A stretch of DNA of 64,000 bases from Mucilaginibacter sp. L3T2-6 (lineage in GTDB: Bacteria > Bacteroidota > Bacteroidia > Sphingobacteriales > Sphingobacteriaceae), in NCBI RefSeq assembly GCF_030519355.1, contig NZ_JAUMKC010000003.1, positions 186,001-250,000 on the forward strand, in the 5' to 3' direction. The translations under genes were made by a program, and so were the position numbers. A model generated the notes under the pieces. It did not search any database and was not told the origin of the DNA. It worked only from the letters and a program-made list of their open reading frames with translations. Shown here in pieces: positions 8,413 to 18,275 of the stretch. Positions within the stretch are counted from its first letter, which is position 1; every line of letters begins with the position of its first letter.

Positions 8413-11400
8413 TTACCTGATATTAAGGATGTAGCTGAACTTCTGCGATACCGACATTGGCGTACAATTCATTTGAGGTCTTGGTCCGCAAGAGTTTGAA
8501 CCAACGCCAAGGGTGCGTGCATCAATACATAAAACAGTTGCCTGGCTTTTCGGCAGGTCGATGCGGTATTCAACATTCTGCATTTCTTCGTCAGTATACG
8601 GCAATGCCGAAACTTGCAGCAGGGCTGTGTCTTTCTTAACCATGAGCGATGAGCCGGATGCCGACGTAAGCCGCGCCCAGCGCACATCTTCGTGGTTGCC
8701 GGCTTCCATTGGTTTTTCGTACGGGGTTAATTGCTGTGCAACGGTGCTTTTGTATAAGCCAACATCAAAGCCGCGTTTGCGGTCGATATAGTTTTCCATG
8801 GGGCCCCGGCCAAAATAGTCAAACTGGTCATAACTTCTGTTGAGTATCAGCCTTACCCCGACTCTCGCCAGCGGAATGGCTTCGTTGCTGAATGACAGGT
8901 CGTTATCCGCCTCAATAGTTCCGTCCCCATTTATTTCATACTTCACTTTGTGCGTTACGGTAAAACCATTTCGGCCTTTGCCCGTCAGTTCCGCGCTGAT
9001 TTCTATATTGCTATCATCCTTTTGTTTATAGGAAACCTTTTCCGCGGTCCAGGTTAATCTTTTAAGCCCGAATTTATTCCATGAATCATCGGCCCACATA
9101 TCATCGTTACGGTGCGGTGCGCGCCACAGGTGCAGCATAGGGCCGCCCTGGTTGGCGAGCATGTCGTTACCATGGCTTTTAATTTCGGTAAAAGTACCCT
9201 TAGTTTTGCTAAACACCAGGCTAAAGTCTTTTCCGGTTACAAATATGTTTTTGTCATCAAAGGATGCCCTAACAGGTGTAGTGCTTTTGGTCGGCGCAAT
9301 AATCGTATTTTCAACCGGGATGGCCAGTTGTTGTGAAGCAATTTCATATCCCTTTTTAGCCCAAATCTCATCTTTGGTAGTATTGAAAGCAACTCTCAGG
9401 AAATACTCTGCACCCGGCTTCGGTATAAAGTGGTAAGGGATAGTTATCTGCTCCGAATTTCCGGCTTCAATATGCCCGAGCGGAAGGTTACCCTTGCTGA
9501 TCTCGACGCCATTTTCGGTCAGGCTCCAGCTTGCAGCAAAATCATCTAAGCTGATGAACTGATAGCGGTTGCGGATATTTACCGTTCCCTTTGCCAAATC
9601 AACAGGAGTTATACTGATCCATTGGTAGGCGTGCTTTAATTCCGGGAAATGCGGTTTGGGGGTACGGTCAGAAAACACGACGCCTTTATGAATAAAATAA
9701 TGGTCGTTTGGAGTTTCACCGAAACCTCCGCCGAAAGCGATGATCGGGTGTTTAGGATCAAACTTATTGTAGATACCCTGATCCTGCCATTCCCAGATAC
9801 AGCCGCCCAGCAGGTTCGGATATTTGTCAAACAGGTCGTTATAATCTGCCACGGCGCCCATTGAGTTAAACATCGCGTGTGCATATTCGCATAAATAAAA
9901 CGGTTTGGTTAGTTTGGGGTCGGTAGCGTATTTTTCAACATTTCCCAGGCTGGTGTACATTTCGCTGTCCATGTCGGCGGGGTTCTCATCACCTATGCCA
10001 AAACCCTGGTAATGGGTTGGCCGGTCAGGGTCGATATTCTTAATAGTTTTTAATGCCGCCCTGAAATTGGAGCCGCCGCTGCCACATTCATTTCCGAGCG
10101 ACCAGATAATTACCGAGCTGTGATTTTTGAAATTCTCCACGTTAGCCACGTTACGATCGATGATCGCTGCTTTTATGCGCGGATCTTCGTTAAACTCGTC
10201 CCAGGCGCCATGGCATTCCAGGTTGGCCTCCGCCAGTAAGTAAATACCATACTCGTCGCACAATTCATACCATCTTGGGTCGTCTGAATAATGACAGGTT
10301 CGCACATGGTTACAATTCGCTTGCTTGATGAGGATGATATCCTTTATCATCTGGTCTTCGGTTATGGCATGACCTACGTCTGGCCAGTTTTCGTGGCGGT
10401 TAACGCCCTTTAGCTTCACCGGCACGCCGTTTACCAAAAATTGCCTGCCTTTTATTTCAACCTTGCGGAAACCCGTCCGGGTTGATATGGTTTCAACAAC
10501 CTGGTTATTATCTTTTATGGAGACAACGGTTGTGTACAATGAAGGTGTCTCGGCTGTCCACTTGCGGGGATGCGAAACGGGGATATTGACTGTCAAGGTC
10601 ACTTCCTCGCCGGGTTTTAAAGCGGGTATTTTCGCGGTACCTTTTCCGTTGACCAACGGCGTATTGCCGTCATACAAATCAACGGCGAGACTGCGCGCCC
10701 TGGTTGTTACTGTACCAAAGTTTTTAACCTTACCAATAACCTGCAGGGTGGCATTATCATACGCGGCATCGAAATTCGTCTTTACAAAGAAATCGCGGAT
10801 ATGCTCCTGCGGCGAGCTCCACAACGTAACGTTGCGGAAAATCCCGCTCAGGCGCCACATATCCTGATCCTCAAGATAGCTGCCCGTAGTAAAGCGGTAC
10901 ACTTCGGCGGCAATCATATTTTTGCCTGGTTTTACGAATTTTGTGATGTCAAATTCGGCGGCGTTGCGGCTGTTTACACTATAGCCAACCTTTTTGCCGT
11001 TTATCCACAGAAAAAATCCTGCGTCCACGCCATCAAACGTAACAAATATTCTCCTGCCATTCCAGTTAGCAGGTACTTCAAAGTTGCGCCTGTAGCTGCC
11101 CACAGGATTACGTTCCTTGTAGGCAGTAAAGCTAACCGGCGGCGTGGTCATCACGCGTGGGAAATCCTTTTGGAAAATGTAGTTGTAATTACTGTAATAA
11201 GGGGTTCCATAGCCTTCTATCTGCCAGTTCGAAGGCACTTTTATATCTGCCCATTTGTCAACATTGTAGGTGGTCTTGTAAAAGTTTACGGGGCGTTGCT
11301 GCGGCCAGCCAACCCAGTTAAACTTCCACATACCGTTAAGCGATCTGGCGTAGGTTGATGTATGGCGGTTGGCTTTCAGCGCCTCAGCCAGGTTAGCATA

Positions 11401-11589
11401 AGGCATTAATGTGGCATGCGCCGGCTGTTTATTGATGCCAATGCATTCCGGGTCTTCAATTTCTTTGGGAATAAATGCCGTGTCGGTTTTGGTCAGCCAG
11501 GAGGCCGATTTCATTTGAGCCAGGCTTATTTTACAGCAGAGCACAAGAAATAAGACAAACACGTACTTTGTGAGTTGTTTTTTAAACAT
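8413..11589 (-). CDS. glycoside hydrolase family 2 beta-galactosidase, secreted
   Basis: A 1058-residue enzyme with a signal peptide (hydrophobic core VFVLFLVLCC, cut near LAQ). Domain order is that of LacZ: sugar-binding jelly roll, immunoglobulin-like linker, TIM barrel with VNRHENWPDVGH and HVRTCHYSDDPRWY, linker, and the C-terminal Bgal_small_N domain. The acid/base is Glu501 in SLGNECGSGG and the nucleophile is Glu568 in YLCEYAHAM. It hydrolyses terminal beta-galactosides or related glycosides, probably in the periplasm. It is the last gene of the SusC-SusD operon, 61 bp after the haloperoxidase-like gene, and the only classical glycosidase in the locus, so the substrate is probably a small galactoside or glycoconjugate. 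Confidence 0.93.
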   Translation of the reverse strand: MFKKQLTKYVFVLFLVLCCKISLAQMKSASWLTKTDTAFIPKEIEDPECIGINKQPAHATLMPYANLAEALKANRHTSTYARSLNGMWKFNWVGWPQQRPVNFYKTTYNVDKWADIKVPSNWQIEGYGTPYYSNYNYIFQKDFPRVMTTPPVSFTAYKERNPVGSYRRNFEVPANWNGRRIFVTFDGVDAGFFLWINGKKVGYSVNSRNAAEFDITKFVKPGKNMIAAEVYRFTTGSYLEDQDMWRLSGIFRNVTLWSSPQEHIRDFFVKTNFDAAYDNATLQVIGKVKNFGTVTTRARSLAVDLYDGNTPLVNGKGTAKIPALKPGEEVTLTVNIPVSHPRKWTAETPSLYTTVVSIKDNNQVVETISTRTGFRKVEIKGRQFLVNGVPVKLKGVNRHENWPDVGHAITEDQMIKDIILIKQANCNHVRTCHYSDDPRWYELCDEYGIYLLAEANLECHGAWDEFNEDPRIKAAIIDRNVANVENFKNHSSVIIWSLGNECGSGGSNFRAALKTIKNIDPDRPTHYQGFGIGDENPADMDSEMYTSLGNVEKYATDPKLTKPFYLCEYAHAMFNSMGAVADYNDLFDKYPNLLGGCIWEWQDQGIYNKFDPKHPIIAFGGGFGETPNDHYFIHKGVVFSDRTPKPHFPELKHAYQWISITPVDLAKGTVNIRNRYQFISLDDFAASWSLTENGVEISKGNLPLGHIEAGNSEQITIPYHFIPKPGAEYFLRVAFNTTKDEIWAKKGYEIASQQLAIPVENTIIAPTKSTTPVRASFDDKNIFVTGKDFSLVFSKTKGTFTEIKSHGNDMLANQGGPMLHLWRAPHRNDDMWADDSWNKFGLKRLTWTAEKVSYKQKDDSNIEISAELTGKGRNGFTVTHKVKYEINGDGTIEADNDLSFSNEAIPLARVGVRLILNRSYDQFDYFGRGPMENYIDRKRGFDVGLYKSTVAQQLTPYEKPMEAGNHEDVRWARLTSASGSSLMVKKDTALLQVSALPYTDEEMQNVEYRIDLPKSQATVLCIDARTLGVGSNSCGPRPQMNCTPMSVSQKFSYILNIR

Positions 11590-11650
11590 GATATAAGGTA
11601 GTTTTTATTGATAGTATGCAATGTTACGAAATGAGCGACTGACGGGCTTA

Positions 11651-12985
11651 TCAAGACGGCTTTTTTGCCGTGTTTAGTTTATTTACTACCCAGTCGCCTA
11701 TTCTTATGCCCTGGGTAACGCCATTGTCTATGGCATCCATAAAGTGTATACCGCCCCAGAACCTGGAAATGGCCGCCTCTTTTGCCGCCTGCATAAACGA
11801 GTTAAAATGCCTGGCCGGCACCCCGTAACTTACCTCTACGTTGTCGGTGTATTTAAAGTTGTCGCCAAAGTAATTTGTCAGGATTACTGCTGATGTTGCC
11901 GAGACAATGGAGTGCCCGCTGATATATTCCGGGAATGGCGGCGTTTGGAGTAGTGGTTTCCAGTTGATATCGATATATCTGCGAATGGCTGTTTCCGGGC
12001 GGATGCGGTTGGTGCGGTACTTATCTTCCCAGCACGCAATAAACGCATCCAGCAGGCCGGCAGCAACTGCAGTATGAACTTCCATAGCTTTGGAGAAGCC
12101 AGTTTTAGTTTGCGCGCACGCTATAGCTGTTATACCCATCCAATGAGCTCCCGGCGAGATCTTTTTTAAACCGATCATCATGTGCCCGTTGTCCTGCAAG
12201 GCAAAGGGGTTGCAATCCCAAAAGTTTGCTATGTTTTTCTGTTCTGCGGTTAAGTTGTTAGCTCCCGCCTTATAATTCATCAACAGGAATTTAAAAAAGG
12301 CTGAACTTTTATTTGTAGAAAAAGGAATAGGCGGCCCGGGCAAAAACTGTGTAGATGAGTTAATAAACAGCGGCCTAACCGTATTGAAGTATGGCTCCAC
12401 GGCTGCCATATAAGCCGGTGGGGTAGGATCCCAGGTACTGTCGGCACGTGCCGGTGTATACCGCTTGTAATTACTGATGCGGTTGTATTTGTCTTTTTTT
12501 GCATAGGCCAGTATCTGTTTGCTGATAGCCTGACCATAATGCAAAGAGCTATCGATTATCTCGCTGCTGAAGCCAATTTTCCGGCACGAGTCTAACAACT
12601 CCTGCTCATACTTAATCATTTCGCTACCCGTTGGCTGCATCTTGCCTGCAGTTTCCATCATAGCCACCAACGCACTTAGCTGATAATTATATCCTTTTGC
12701 AAAAACAGGTCTTTTAATATCAGGATATTCATTTAAAATACCCTCCATACTCTTTATGCTTTTATCGTTTTCGGCTACTACTTCCTGACCGGCAAGGCAG
12801 GTGTAGGCAAAAAAGCGGGCTGCCAGCGGCGGGTTAGTTACATCATGCACCATAATGGCCGTTGATTTGGCGATAACTTTAGCGATATCTGCGCTGGTTA
12901 ATTCGGGTTGTTTTTTATTGCCGCAACCGTTAAATAAAACGATAACAGTCAGCAGGACAAATACTAAAAATGCCTTGAATTTCAT
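11651..12985 (-). CDS. vanadium-dependent haloperoxidase-like (PAP2 superfamily) lipoprotein
   Basis: 444 residues with a lipoprotein signal (hydrophobic run, then FNGC with Cys near residue 21). The C-terminal half carries the vanadate/phosphate-binding signature shared by vanadium haloperoxidases and PAP2 phosphatases: a Lys/Arg-Pro element (YRTNRIRPETAIRR), SGHS, and SRFWGGIHF with the catalytic histidine. Members either oxidise halides with peroxide or remove phosphate; sequence alone does not decide. The start lies 4 bp after the stop of the ASPIC-type gene, so the two are translationally linked. Pairing of this family with an FG-GAP/ASPIC lipoprotein in SusCD operons recurs in Bacteroidota as far as I recall. 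Confidence 0.85.
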   Translation of the reverse strand: MKFKAFLVFVLLTVIVLFNGCGNKKQPELTSADIAKVIAKSTAIMVHDVTNPPLAARFFAYTCLAGQEVVAENDKSIKSMEGILNEYPDIKRPVFAKGYNYQLSALVAMMETAGKMQPTGSEMIKYEQELLDSCRKIGFSSEIIDSSLHYGQAISKQILAYAKKDKYNRISNYKRYTPARADSTWDPTPPAYMAAVEPYFNTVRPLFINSSTQFLPGPPIPFSTNKSSAFFKFLLMNYKAGANNLTAEQKNIANFWDCNPFALQDNGHMMIGLKKISPGAHWMGITAIACAQTKTGFSKAMEVHTAVAAGLLDAFIACWEDKYRTNRIRPETAIRRYIDINWKPLLQTPPFPEYISGHSIVSATSAVILTNYFGDNFKYTDNVEVSYGVPARHFNSFMQAAKEAAISRFWGGIHFMDAIDNGVTQGIRIGDWVVNKLNTAKKPS

Positions 12986-12989
12986 TTAC

Positions 12990-15900
12990 TTAATTTTGTT
13001 TGTAAGCTTTCACACCCACCTGGTTAACTCCGAACAACAGGGTATTATTTACTTCGGTTACGCTTCTTACATCGCCCCATAGCTTAAAGCCAGATTTTAA
13101 CTGGGGGACATATTGAAAATGGCCTTTACCATCACCTTTTAGCAGTATGCCGTAATTTGCATCATATTTTCCAATACGCAGCCTTGCCCGGTTAATATTA
13201 CCGCATAAAAGCAGGTCCTTATTGCCGTCGTGGTCATAATCTAATGTTGTAATGGTGTACACCGGAGACGACTGCACCTGTAAAGGCAATGCAGCGGCAT
13301 GCAGCTTACCCTTTGCATCGCTTAAAAAGCAAGTGGTGGAAAGGTTGTTTGCAGACAGGTGTGCGGCGCCTTTTAATTCATCAGCAGTAAATATGTCTGT
13401 AAGCGAAGCGTCTGCATAGCTCTTATAATCAGGGAAGCGCGTACGCATGCTGCTCATTTGGTCAAACAGTTCATCGCGGGTAACGTATGGATAGCTTTTA
13501 CCCTGTATATAGAAGCAAAATACCGGGTCTACGGAGCCATTATCGTCAAAATCTTTGTAATACATTTCGGCCGGTTCTTTGTCCGACGCCTTGCATTGGG
13601 TATTAAGCCCCAGGTTGCCGGCTATAATATCTGGGCGTCCATCGTGGTTAAAGTCATCAACCAGTATCTTATTCCAAAAACCGCTTTGTGGTTTATCAAA
13701 ATAGTTGCCGGTGCTGTTAATCAGCTCATTGCCCTTATTGGTTAATATAGTAACCGGCATCCATTCGCCTACTAAAATAAGGTCCGGCCTTTTGTCGCTG
13801 TTGATATCCACCCAGGCCGCATCGGTTACCATACCAATATGTGCCAGTTGAGCATTATATTTAGCGGTTTCATCCCTGAAATTTCCTTTGCCATCGTTTA
13901 TCAGCAGGTAGCTTTGCGGTACCTCGGGATACCTGCCGGGTATTACGCGTCCTCCAACAAAAAGGTCGGGGTGGCCATCACCGTTAATATCAGCGCTCAC
14001 CACACAGCTTTTACTGCTCAGCATTTTAGGAAGGCCATTTTTTGCTTTGGCAAAATTTCCTTTGCCATCGTTCAGATAAAGCCTGTCCTGCAAAGACGGA
14101 TCATCAGGCGCCAGGTCGCCGTAGCCGCCGGAAGCTACATACAGATCGGGTTTGCCGTCGCCGTTAGCATCAAAAAACAGGGCCGCAGCATCATTGCTTT
14201 TTTTATCTGCCTCAAATGCGGATTGTGGTTTTAAAACAAATGTTTGGTTAGCCTGCTGCAAGTATAAAGCTCCCGACTTACCATCTTCTCCTCCCACATA
14301 AACATCCTCCAAACCATCGCCATTCACATCGCCCTTAACCAGACACGGCCCCGAAAACGACATGGGGTTCACCATCAGCGGCTGCCGTTTAAAATCGTTG
14401 ATGCTGTTTTTGACTTGTTGATTGTTTACCGGCGATGCAATTTCTGTAAAAATAGATTTCACGGGTTCCGGCTTTTTATATTTTGCGGCAGCATTCTTCT
14501 CATTAAGCACTAATTCCTGGTCGGCTTTAACGTCTTTTATAAGCTGCGTGCTGCCATTTTGCCAAACGATGCGTAAAGAATCCAGTTGCTTATCCCCGCC
14601 AAGTCCAAAGTGCAATACCGGGGATACACTCGACTGAAAACCACGGCTTGGCATTTGCTCCAGGTATTGCAGTTTACCTTTTACATAAATAGTTACTCTT
14701 GCGCCTATACCCTGTGTATTTTTTCCCGCGCCTTCCAGTTTAAGCTGCAGGTAATGGTTATTCAGTTGTTTGCCGGCTTCATTCTGATAAATAAAAGCAG
14801 GCTGATTAATGTTATTAACTACCAGATCCAAATCGCCATCATTGTCTAAATCAGCATAGGCCGCACCATTGCTGTTTGATGATTGGCTGATACCCCATGC
14901 TGTGCTCGTGTTGGTAAAAGTCAGGTTACCGTTGTTTTTAAACAAATAGCTGTTCACCTGCGATGACGGCATCTGCTGCACCAGGTTGTAAATGTCTTTT
15001 CGCATTAAACGTCTGTCTTTCAGATAATCACCCATGTATTTCATGAAATCCATGTTGGTAAAGTCGCGGGTATATCCATTCGTTATAAAAAGGTCTTTCC
15101 AGCCGTCGTTGTCATAATCAGCAAATAAAGGGGCCCAGCTCCAGTCAGTATTCGAAATGCCTGATAGCTGGCCTATCTCGCTGAAAGTGCCGTTTCCGTT
15201 ATTAATCTGCAGCATGTTGCGCATATACTGGTAATAGAACCCAGTACGGAGCGTCAAATCAAATTTTTCATAGTTATCCGGCGCAAACAGCAGTTTTTGC
15301 CGGCGATTACCTTCGGGAAGCATATCGAGCGTAAAAATATCAGGCAGGCCGTCATTGTTTATGTCCGAGACATTATTGCCCATTGAGAATTGCGAAGTAT
15401 GCCCCAGGGAGGTTTGCAGCCTGTTGGTAAAGGTGCCGTCCCCGTTGTTGATGTACAGGTAATCAGGGATGGTGTAGTCATTCGATATATAAATATCCGG
15501 CAGACCGTCGCCGTTAATGTCGTCTATAGCAGCTCCCAGACCGTAAGTAAGGTCGGAACTGCTTATACCGGCTTCCCGGGTTATATTTTTAAAAACGCCG
15601 TTGTCATTTCTATAAAGCCTTACACCATTAGGCGAATCTGATTTCTTTAAAGCCGCGACCGTATTAACTTCGTCCAATACGGGTAGTTGTATCGGGCTGT
15701 GATTCAGCAAAAACATGTCAAGGTCGCCGTCAAGATCATAATCGAAGAACACAGCCTGGGTGCTATACCCGGCGTCTGCCAGCCCGTATTGCCGGGCTTC
15801 CTCGGTAAAAGTGGGGGTTCCGTCTTTATCGTTACCCTGGTTAATAAATAGTTGATTTACGCGGTGTTCATCCCTTACATTGCCAGAGTAGCAAACATAT

Positions 15901-16325
15901 ATATCCAGTTTTCCGTCGCCATTTACATCAGCCATGGTAACGCCTGTTTTCCATGGGCCCGGCCGGCCGGCTACGCCGGCTGTTGCGGTAACATCATTAA
16001 ACTGCATATTCCCTTTATTAATATACAGCTTATTGTCAGTCATGTTGCCGGTAAAGTACAGATCCTGCAAGCCATCGCCATTCAAATCGCCAACCGCCAC
16101 GCCGCCCCCGTTGTAAAAATATTCATACATCAGTACGTTAGTGTTCAGGCCCTCTGTTAAGGTATTGCTAAAATCCACATGGGTTTGCTCCGGCGAAAGC
16201 AGGGTAAAAAGCGGTTTGCCATCTTCCTTGCCATCGTTACTGCCGGTTTCAGGGGTGCAACCGGTTATCATTACAATCCCGCCAAATAGCAGTGGGAGAA
16301 AAGTTTTGCTGTAAATGTTCACCAA
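12990..16325 (-). CDS. FG-GAP/VCBS repeat lipoprotein with ASPIC/UnbV domain
   Basis: An 1111-residue surface or periplasmic lipoprotein (lipobox MITGC, Cys near residue 23). It contains many FG-GAP/VCBS blades with calcium-binding DxNxDGxxD loops (GDLNGDGLQDLY, ADVNGDGKLDIY, ADLDNDGDLDLV), first across about residues 75-520 and again from about 650 to the end, implying two beta-propellers. Between them lies an ASPIC/UnbV module (GIGARVTIYVKGKLQ, QMPSRGFQSS, HFGLGGDKQLDSLRIVWQNG). The family is found in Bacteroidota nutrient-uptake loci, probably binding a ligand or a protein partner with calcium. It follows susD after a 95-bp gap with a hairpin and is directly followed by the haloperoxidase-like gene. 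Confidence 0.9.
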   Translation of the reverse strand: MVNIYSKTFLPLLFGGIVMITGCTPETGSNDGKEDGKPLFTLLSPEQTHVDFSNTLTEGLNTNVLMYEYFYNGGGVAVGDLNGDGLQDLYFTGNMTDNKLYINKGNMQFNDVTATAGVAGRPGPWKTGVTMADVNGDGKLDIYVCYSGNVRDEHRVNQLFINQGNDKDGTPTFTEEARQYGLADAGYSTQAVFFDYDLDGDLDMFLLNHSPIQLPVLDEVNTVAALKKSDSPNGVRLYRNDNGVFKNITREAGISSSDLTYGLGAAIDDINGDGLPDIYISNDYTIPDYLYINNGDGTFTNRLQTSLGHTSQFSMGNNVSDINNDGLPDIFTLDMLPEGNRRQKLLFAPDNYEKFDLTLRTGFYYQYMRNMLQINNGNGTFSEIGQLSGISNTDWSWAPLFADYDNDGWKDLFITNGYTRDFTNMDFMKYMGDYLKDRRLMRKDIYNLVQQMPSSQVNSYLFKNNGNLTFTNTSTAWGISQSSNSNGAAYADLDNDGDLDLVVNNINQPAFIYQNEAGKQLNNHYLQLKLEGAGKNTQGIGARVTIYVKGKLQYLEQMPSRGFQSSVSPVLHFGLGGDKQLDSLRIVWQNGSTQLIKDVKADQELVLNEKNAAAKYKKPEPVKSIFTEIASPVNNQQVKNSINDFKRQPLMVNPMSFSGPCLVKGDVNGDGLEDVYVGGEDGKSGALYLQQANQTFVLKPQSAFEADKKSNDAAALFFDANGDGKPDLYVASGGYGDLAPDDPSLQDRLYLNDGKGNFAKAKNGLPKMLSSKSCVVSADINGDGHPDLFVGGRVIPGRYPEVPQSYLLINDGKGNFRDETAKYNAQLAHIGMVTDAAWVDINSDKRPDLILVGEWMPVTILTNKGNELINSTGNYFDKPQSGFWNKILVDDFNHDGRPDIIAGNLGLNTQCKASDKEPAEMYYKDFDDNGSVDPVFCFYIQGKSYPYVTRDELFDQMSSMRTRFPDYKSYADASLTDIFTADELKGAAHLSANNLSTTCFLSDAKGKLHAAALPLQVQSSPVYTITTLDYDHDGNKDLLLCGNINRARLRIGKYDANYGILLKGDGKGHFQYVPQLKSGFKLWGDVRSVTEVNNTLLFGVNQVGVKAYKQN

Positions 16326-16357
16326 ATTTTTAGTTTAAGTAAGGGGTTGAAAGTAAA

Positions 16358-16387
16358 AGAATGCCGAGTGAAAAACACCGGCATTCT
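16358..16387 (-). terminator. terminator or attenuator hairpin between susD and the ASPIC gene
   Basis: Perfect 9-bp arms AGAATGCCG (16358-16366) and CGGCATTCT (16379-16387) with a 12-nt loop, followed on the minus strand by TTTTACTTT. It looks like an intrinsic terminator inside the operon. This would make SusCD more abundant than the downstream lipoproteins and enzyme. Confidence 0.65.
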
Positions 16388-16420
16388 CTATTCTAATATA
16401 CAGAATTTTATTATTCGTTA

Positions 16421-18265
16421 TTAATAACCGGGGTTCTGAATTAACTTATTGTTTTTATTCATCTCATCCCTGTTAATCGGCGGGAAATAAACTTTGTCGT
16501 TCCAGCTGCGGTTTTCCACTCCGGGGTCAAGTTCCTGCACGGTATAGGTATAATTATAATTATCCGTGTTATACCTGTAAACACTTACTGTTTTGCCCGG
16601 TTTTAATGTGCCCGTTATTTTAATAATTTTCGCTTTATTACCAAGCGTTTGCGGCGCTATCATCCAGCGTCGGGCATCATAAAAGCGTTGTTCTTCAAAC
16701 ATCATTTCTACGTTGCGCTCATTCCGGTAGCGTTCAACCAGCGCATCGCCTGCATCGGTAATAGCCGGCATACCCGAGCGGAAGCGGATCTTATTCAGCC
16801 AGATTTTGGCTTCACCTTCCTGCCCTAAGGCCAGGCACGTTTCTATGTAGTTGAATACAACTTCGGTATAACGGATTTGAGGAGACGGTACTTCCTGACG
16901 GGTATTATTATCAACGATAGCCGGGTTAGGGTCCATAAACTTCCTGATGCCGTAACCTGTACGGGTACCATTCCAGTTTTCGAGCGGTGAGTTCCTGGTA
17001 TCCAAACCGAAATAGGCTACAGGGCTGCTCGAGCTGCCTGTTTGATAGGTACCCATCTGTATTTCATTATATGGGTCTATGCCGGCGCCATCCGGCGTAC
17101 GCGGTTTCCATGGTGCTCCATCATACAAAATAGACGCATAGAAGCGAGGGTCCCTGTTTTGATAAGGAGCCGCTGCTTCGGCGGGGTTTTTCCAGTCGAA
17201 TTTGGTGCCATCCATCATCTCGTAGTCGTCAACCATATTTTGGGTAGGCTCGCTTGATGTCCAACCGTGGTATCCGTTCGGACAGTTGTTACGGGCATAC
17301 CAGGCGCCCCACTCGTCTTTAGCGTTGGCGAAATAACGGGCGAACAAAATTTCAGCCTCACCGCCATTTCTCGACAAATAAGAGTTCTGGTAATTGTTAA
17401 ATCCATCAGTGGCAGATGCAGGGGCGGATAGATCGAGTTTAAAACCGTATTTGCCTAAATCCATAACGGCTTTTGCAGCATCCTGGGCTTTTTTCCAGCG
17501 GGCGGCACGGTCGCCATCAACGTAGCCTAACAGTTCAGGGTGCGCATATTGCGATAAGAGGCTCGATTTAGCTTTTGCGGTTGGCATATCATGCAAATCG
17601 CTGGCAGCGTATAATAGTACCCTTGCCTTTAAAGCTAAAGCTGCATCACTTGTTGCCCTGCCTTTAGGCTGATCCTTGCCTTGAAGCAGACCAGCGGCTT
17701 TATCAAGATCGCCTACGATAAAATCGACGCAATCCGAATAGCTGCTCCTCGCGATAGTAAAGTCAGTTGCACTGGCTGAATAAGATGATTTTACCAACGG
17801 CACGCCGCCATAATAGCGCAGTAGTTGATTGTAATAGTAAGCACGCATAAACAATGCCTCGCCTGTAAGCCTGTCAACCAGCGATTTATCTATCGGTGCT
17901 TTCGCCAGCTGCTCTAAAGCAATATTGGCAGACCGGATACGGGCATACATCTCGCCCCACTCATAAGTGTGTGGCACGTTACCAGTTGCAGCCGGGCTTA
18001 TGTTTCCTTCGTTGATGTTCTCTTTTCCGAAGTTATAAAGCGCGTTATCTGTCTGGCAGTCCAGGTTCTCCTGGTTTAGTTCGCCCTCATACAGGCCGTT
18101 GTACAACTCCGTTACAAAGGCTTCGGAGAGGTTGGGGTCGGCCCAGGTGGTGGCGGATGATGCCTGGTTCAATGGCGTTGTATTCAAAAAGTCTTTCTTA
18201 CACGAAGTAAGCAGCGCTCCCGATACAATCGTTATTATTGAGATATTTCTTATAAATGTTTTCAT
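16421..18265 (-). CDS. SusD/RagB-family nutrient-binding lipoprotein
   Basis: 614 residues from ATG 18265. An upstream in-frame start at 18289 would overlap susC, and MKTFIRN gives a proper lipoprotein signal with the lipobox LLTSC. SusD architecture is clear: an N-terminal start KDFLNTTPL, TPR-like helices (FMRAYYYNQLLRYYGGVPLV is the classic SusD motif), and a C-terminal RagB domain ending VYFPPINRDEMNKNNKL. It forms the lid of the SusC transporter in the outer membrane and binds the ligand at the cell surface. Only 10 bp separate it from the susC stop. The ligand cannot be read from sequence. Confidence 0.95.
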   Translation of the reverse strand: MKTFIRNISIITIVSGALLTSCKKDFLNTTPLNQASSATTWADPNLSEAFVTELYNGLYEGELNQENLDCQTDNALYNFGKENINEGNISPAATGNVPHTYEWGEMYARIRSANIALEQLAKAPIDKSLVDRLTGEALFMRAYYYNQLLRYYGGVPLVKSSYSASATDFTIARSSYSDCVDFIVGDLDKAAGLLQGKDQPKGRATSDAALALKARVLLYAASDLHDMPTAKAKSSLLSQYAHPELLGYVDGDRAARWKKAQDAAKAVMDLGKYGFKLDLSAPASATDGFNNYQNSYLSRNGGEAEILFARYFANAKDEWGAWYARNNCPNGYHGWTSSEPTQNMVDDYEMMDGTKFDWKNPAEAAAPYQNRDPRFYASILYDGAPWKPRTPDGAGIDPYNEIQMGTYQTGSSSSPVAYFGLDTRNSPLENWNGTRTGYGIRKFMDPNPAIVDNNTRQEVPSPQIRYTEVVFNYIETCLALGQEGEAKIWLNKIRFRSGMPAITDAGDALVERYRNERNVEMMFEEQRFYDARRWMIAPQTLGNKAKIIKITGTLKPGKTVSVYRYNTDNYNYTYTVQELDPGVENRSWNDKVYFPPINRDEMNKNNKLIQNPGY

Positions 18266-18275
18266 ATCGTTAAAA

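Noticed and set aside
12990..16325. Long + strand open frames opposite the ASPIC gene
   Set aside because: They lie entirely inside the strongly coding minus-strand gene and encode low-complexity Ile/Val-rich strings; antisense shadows.
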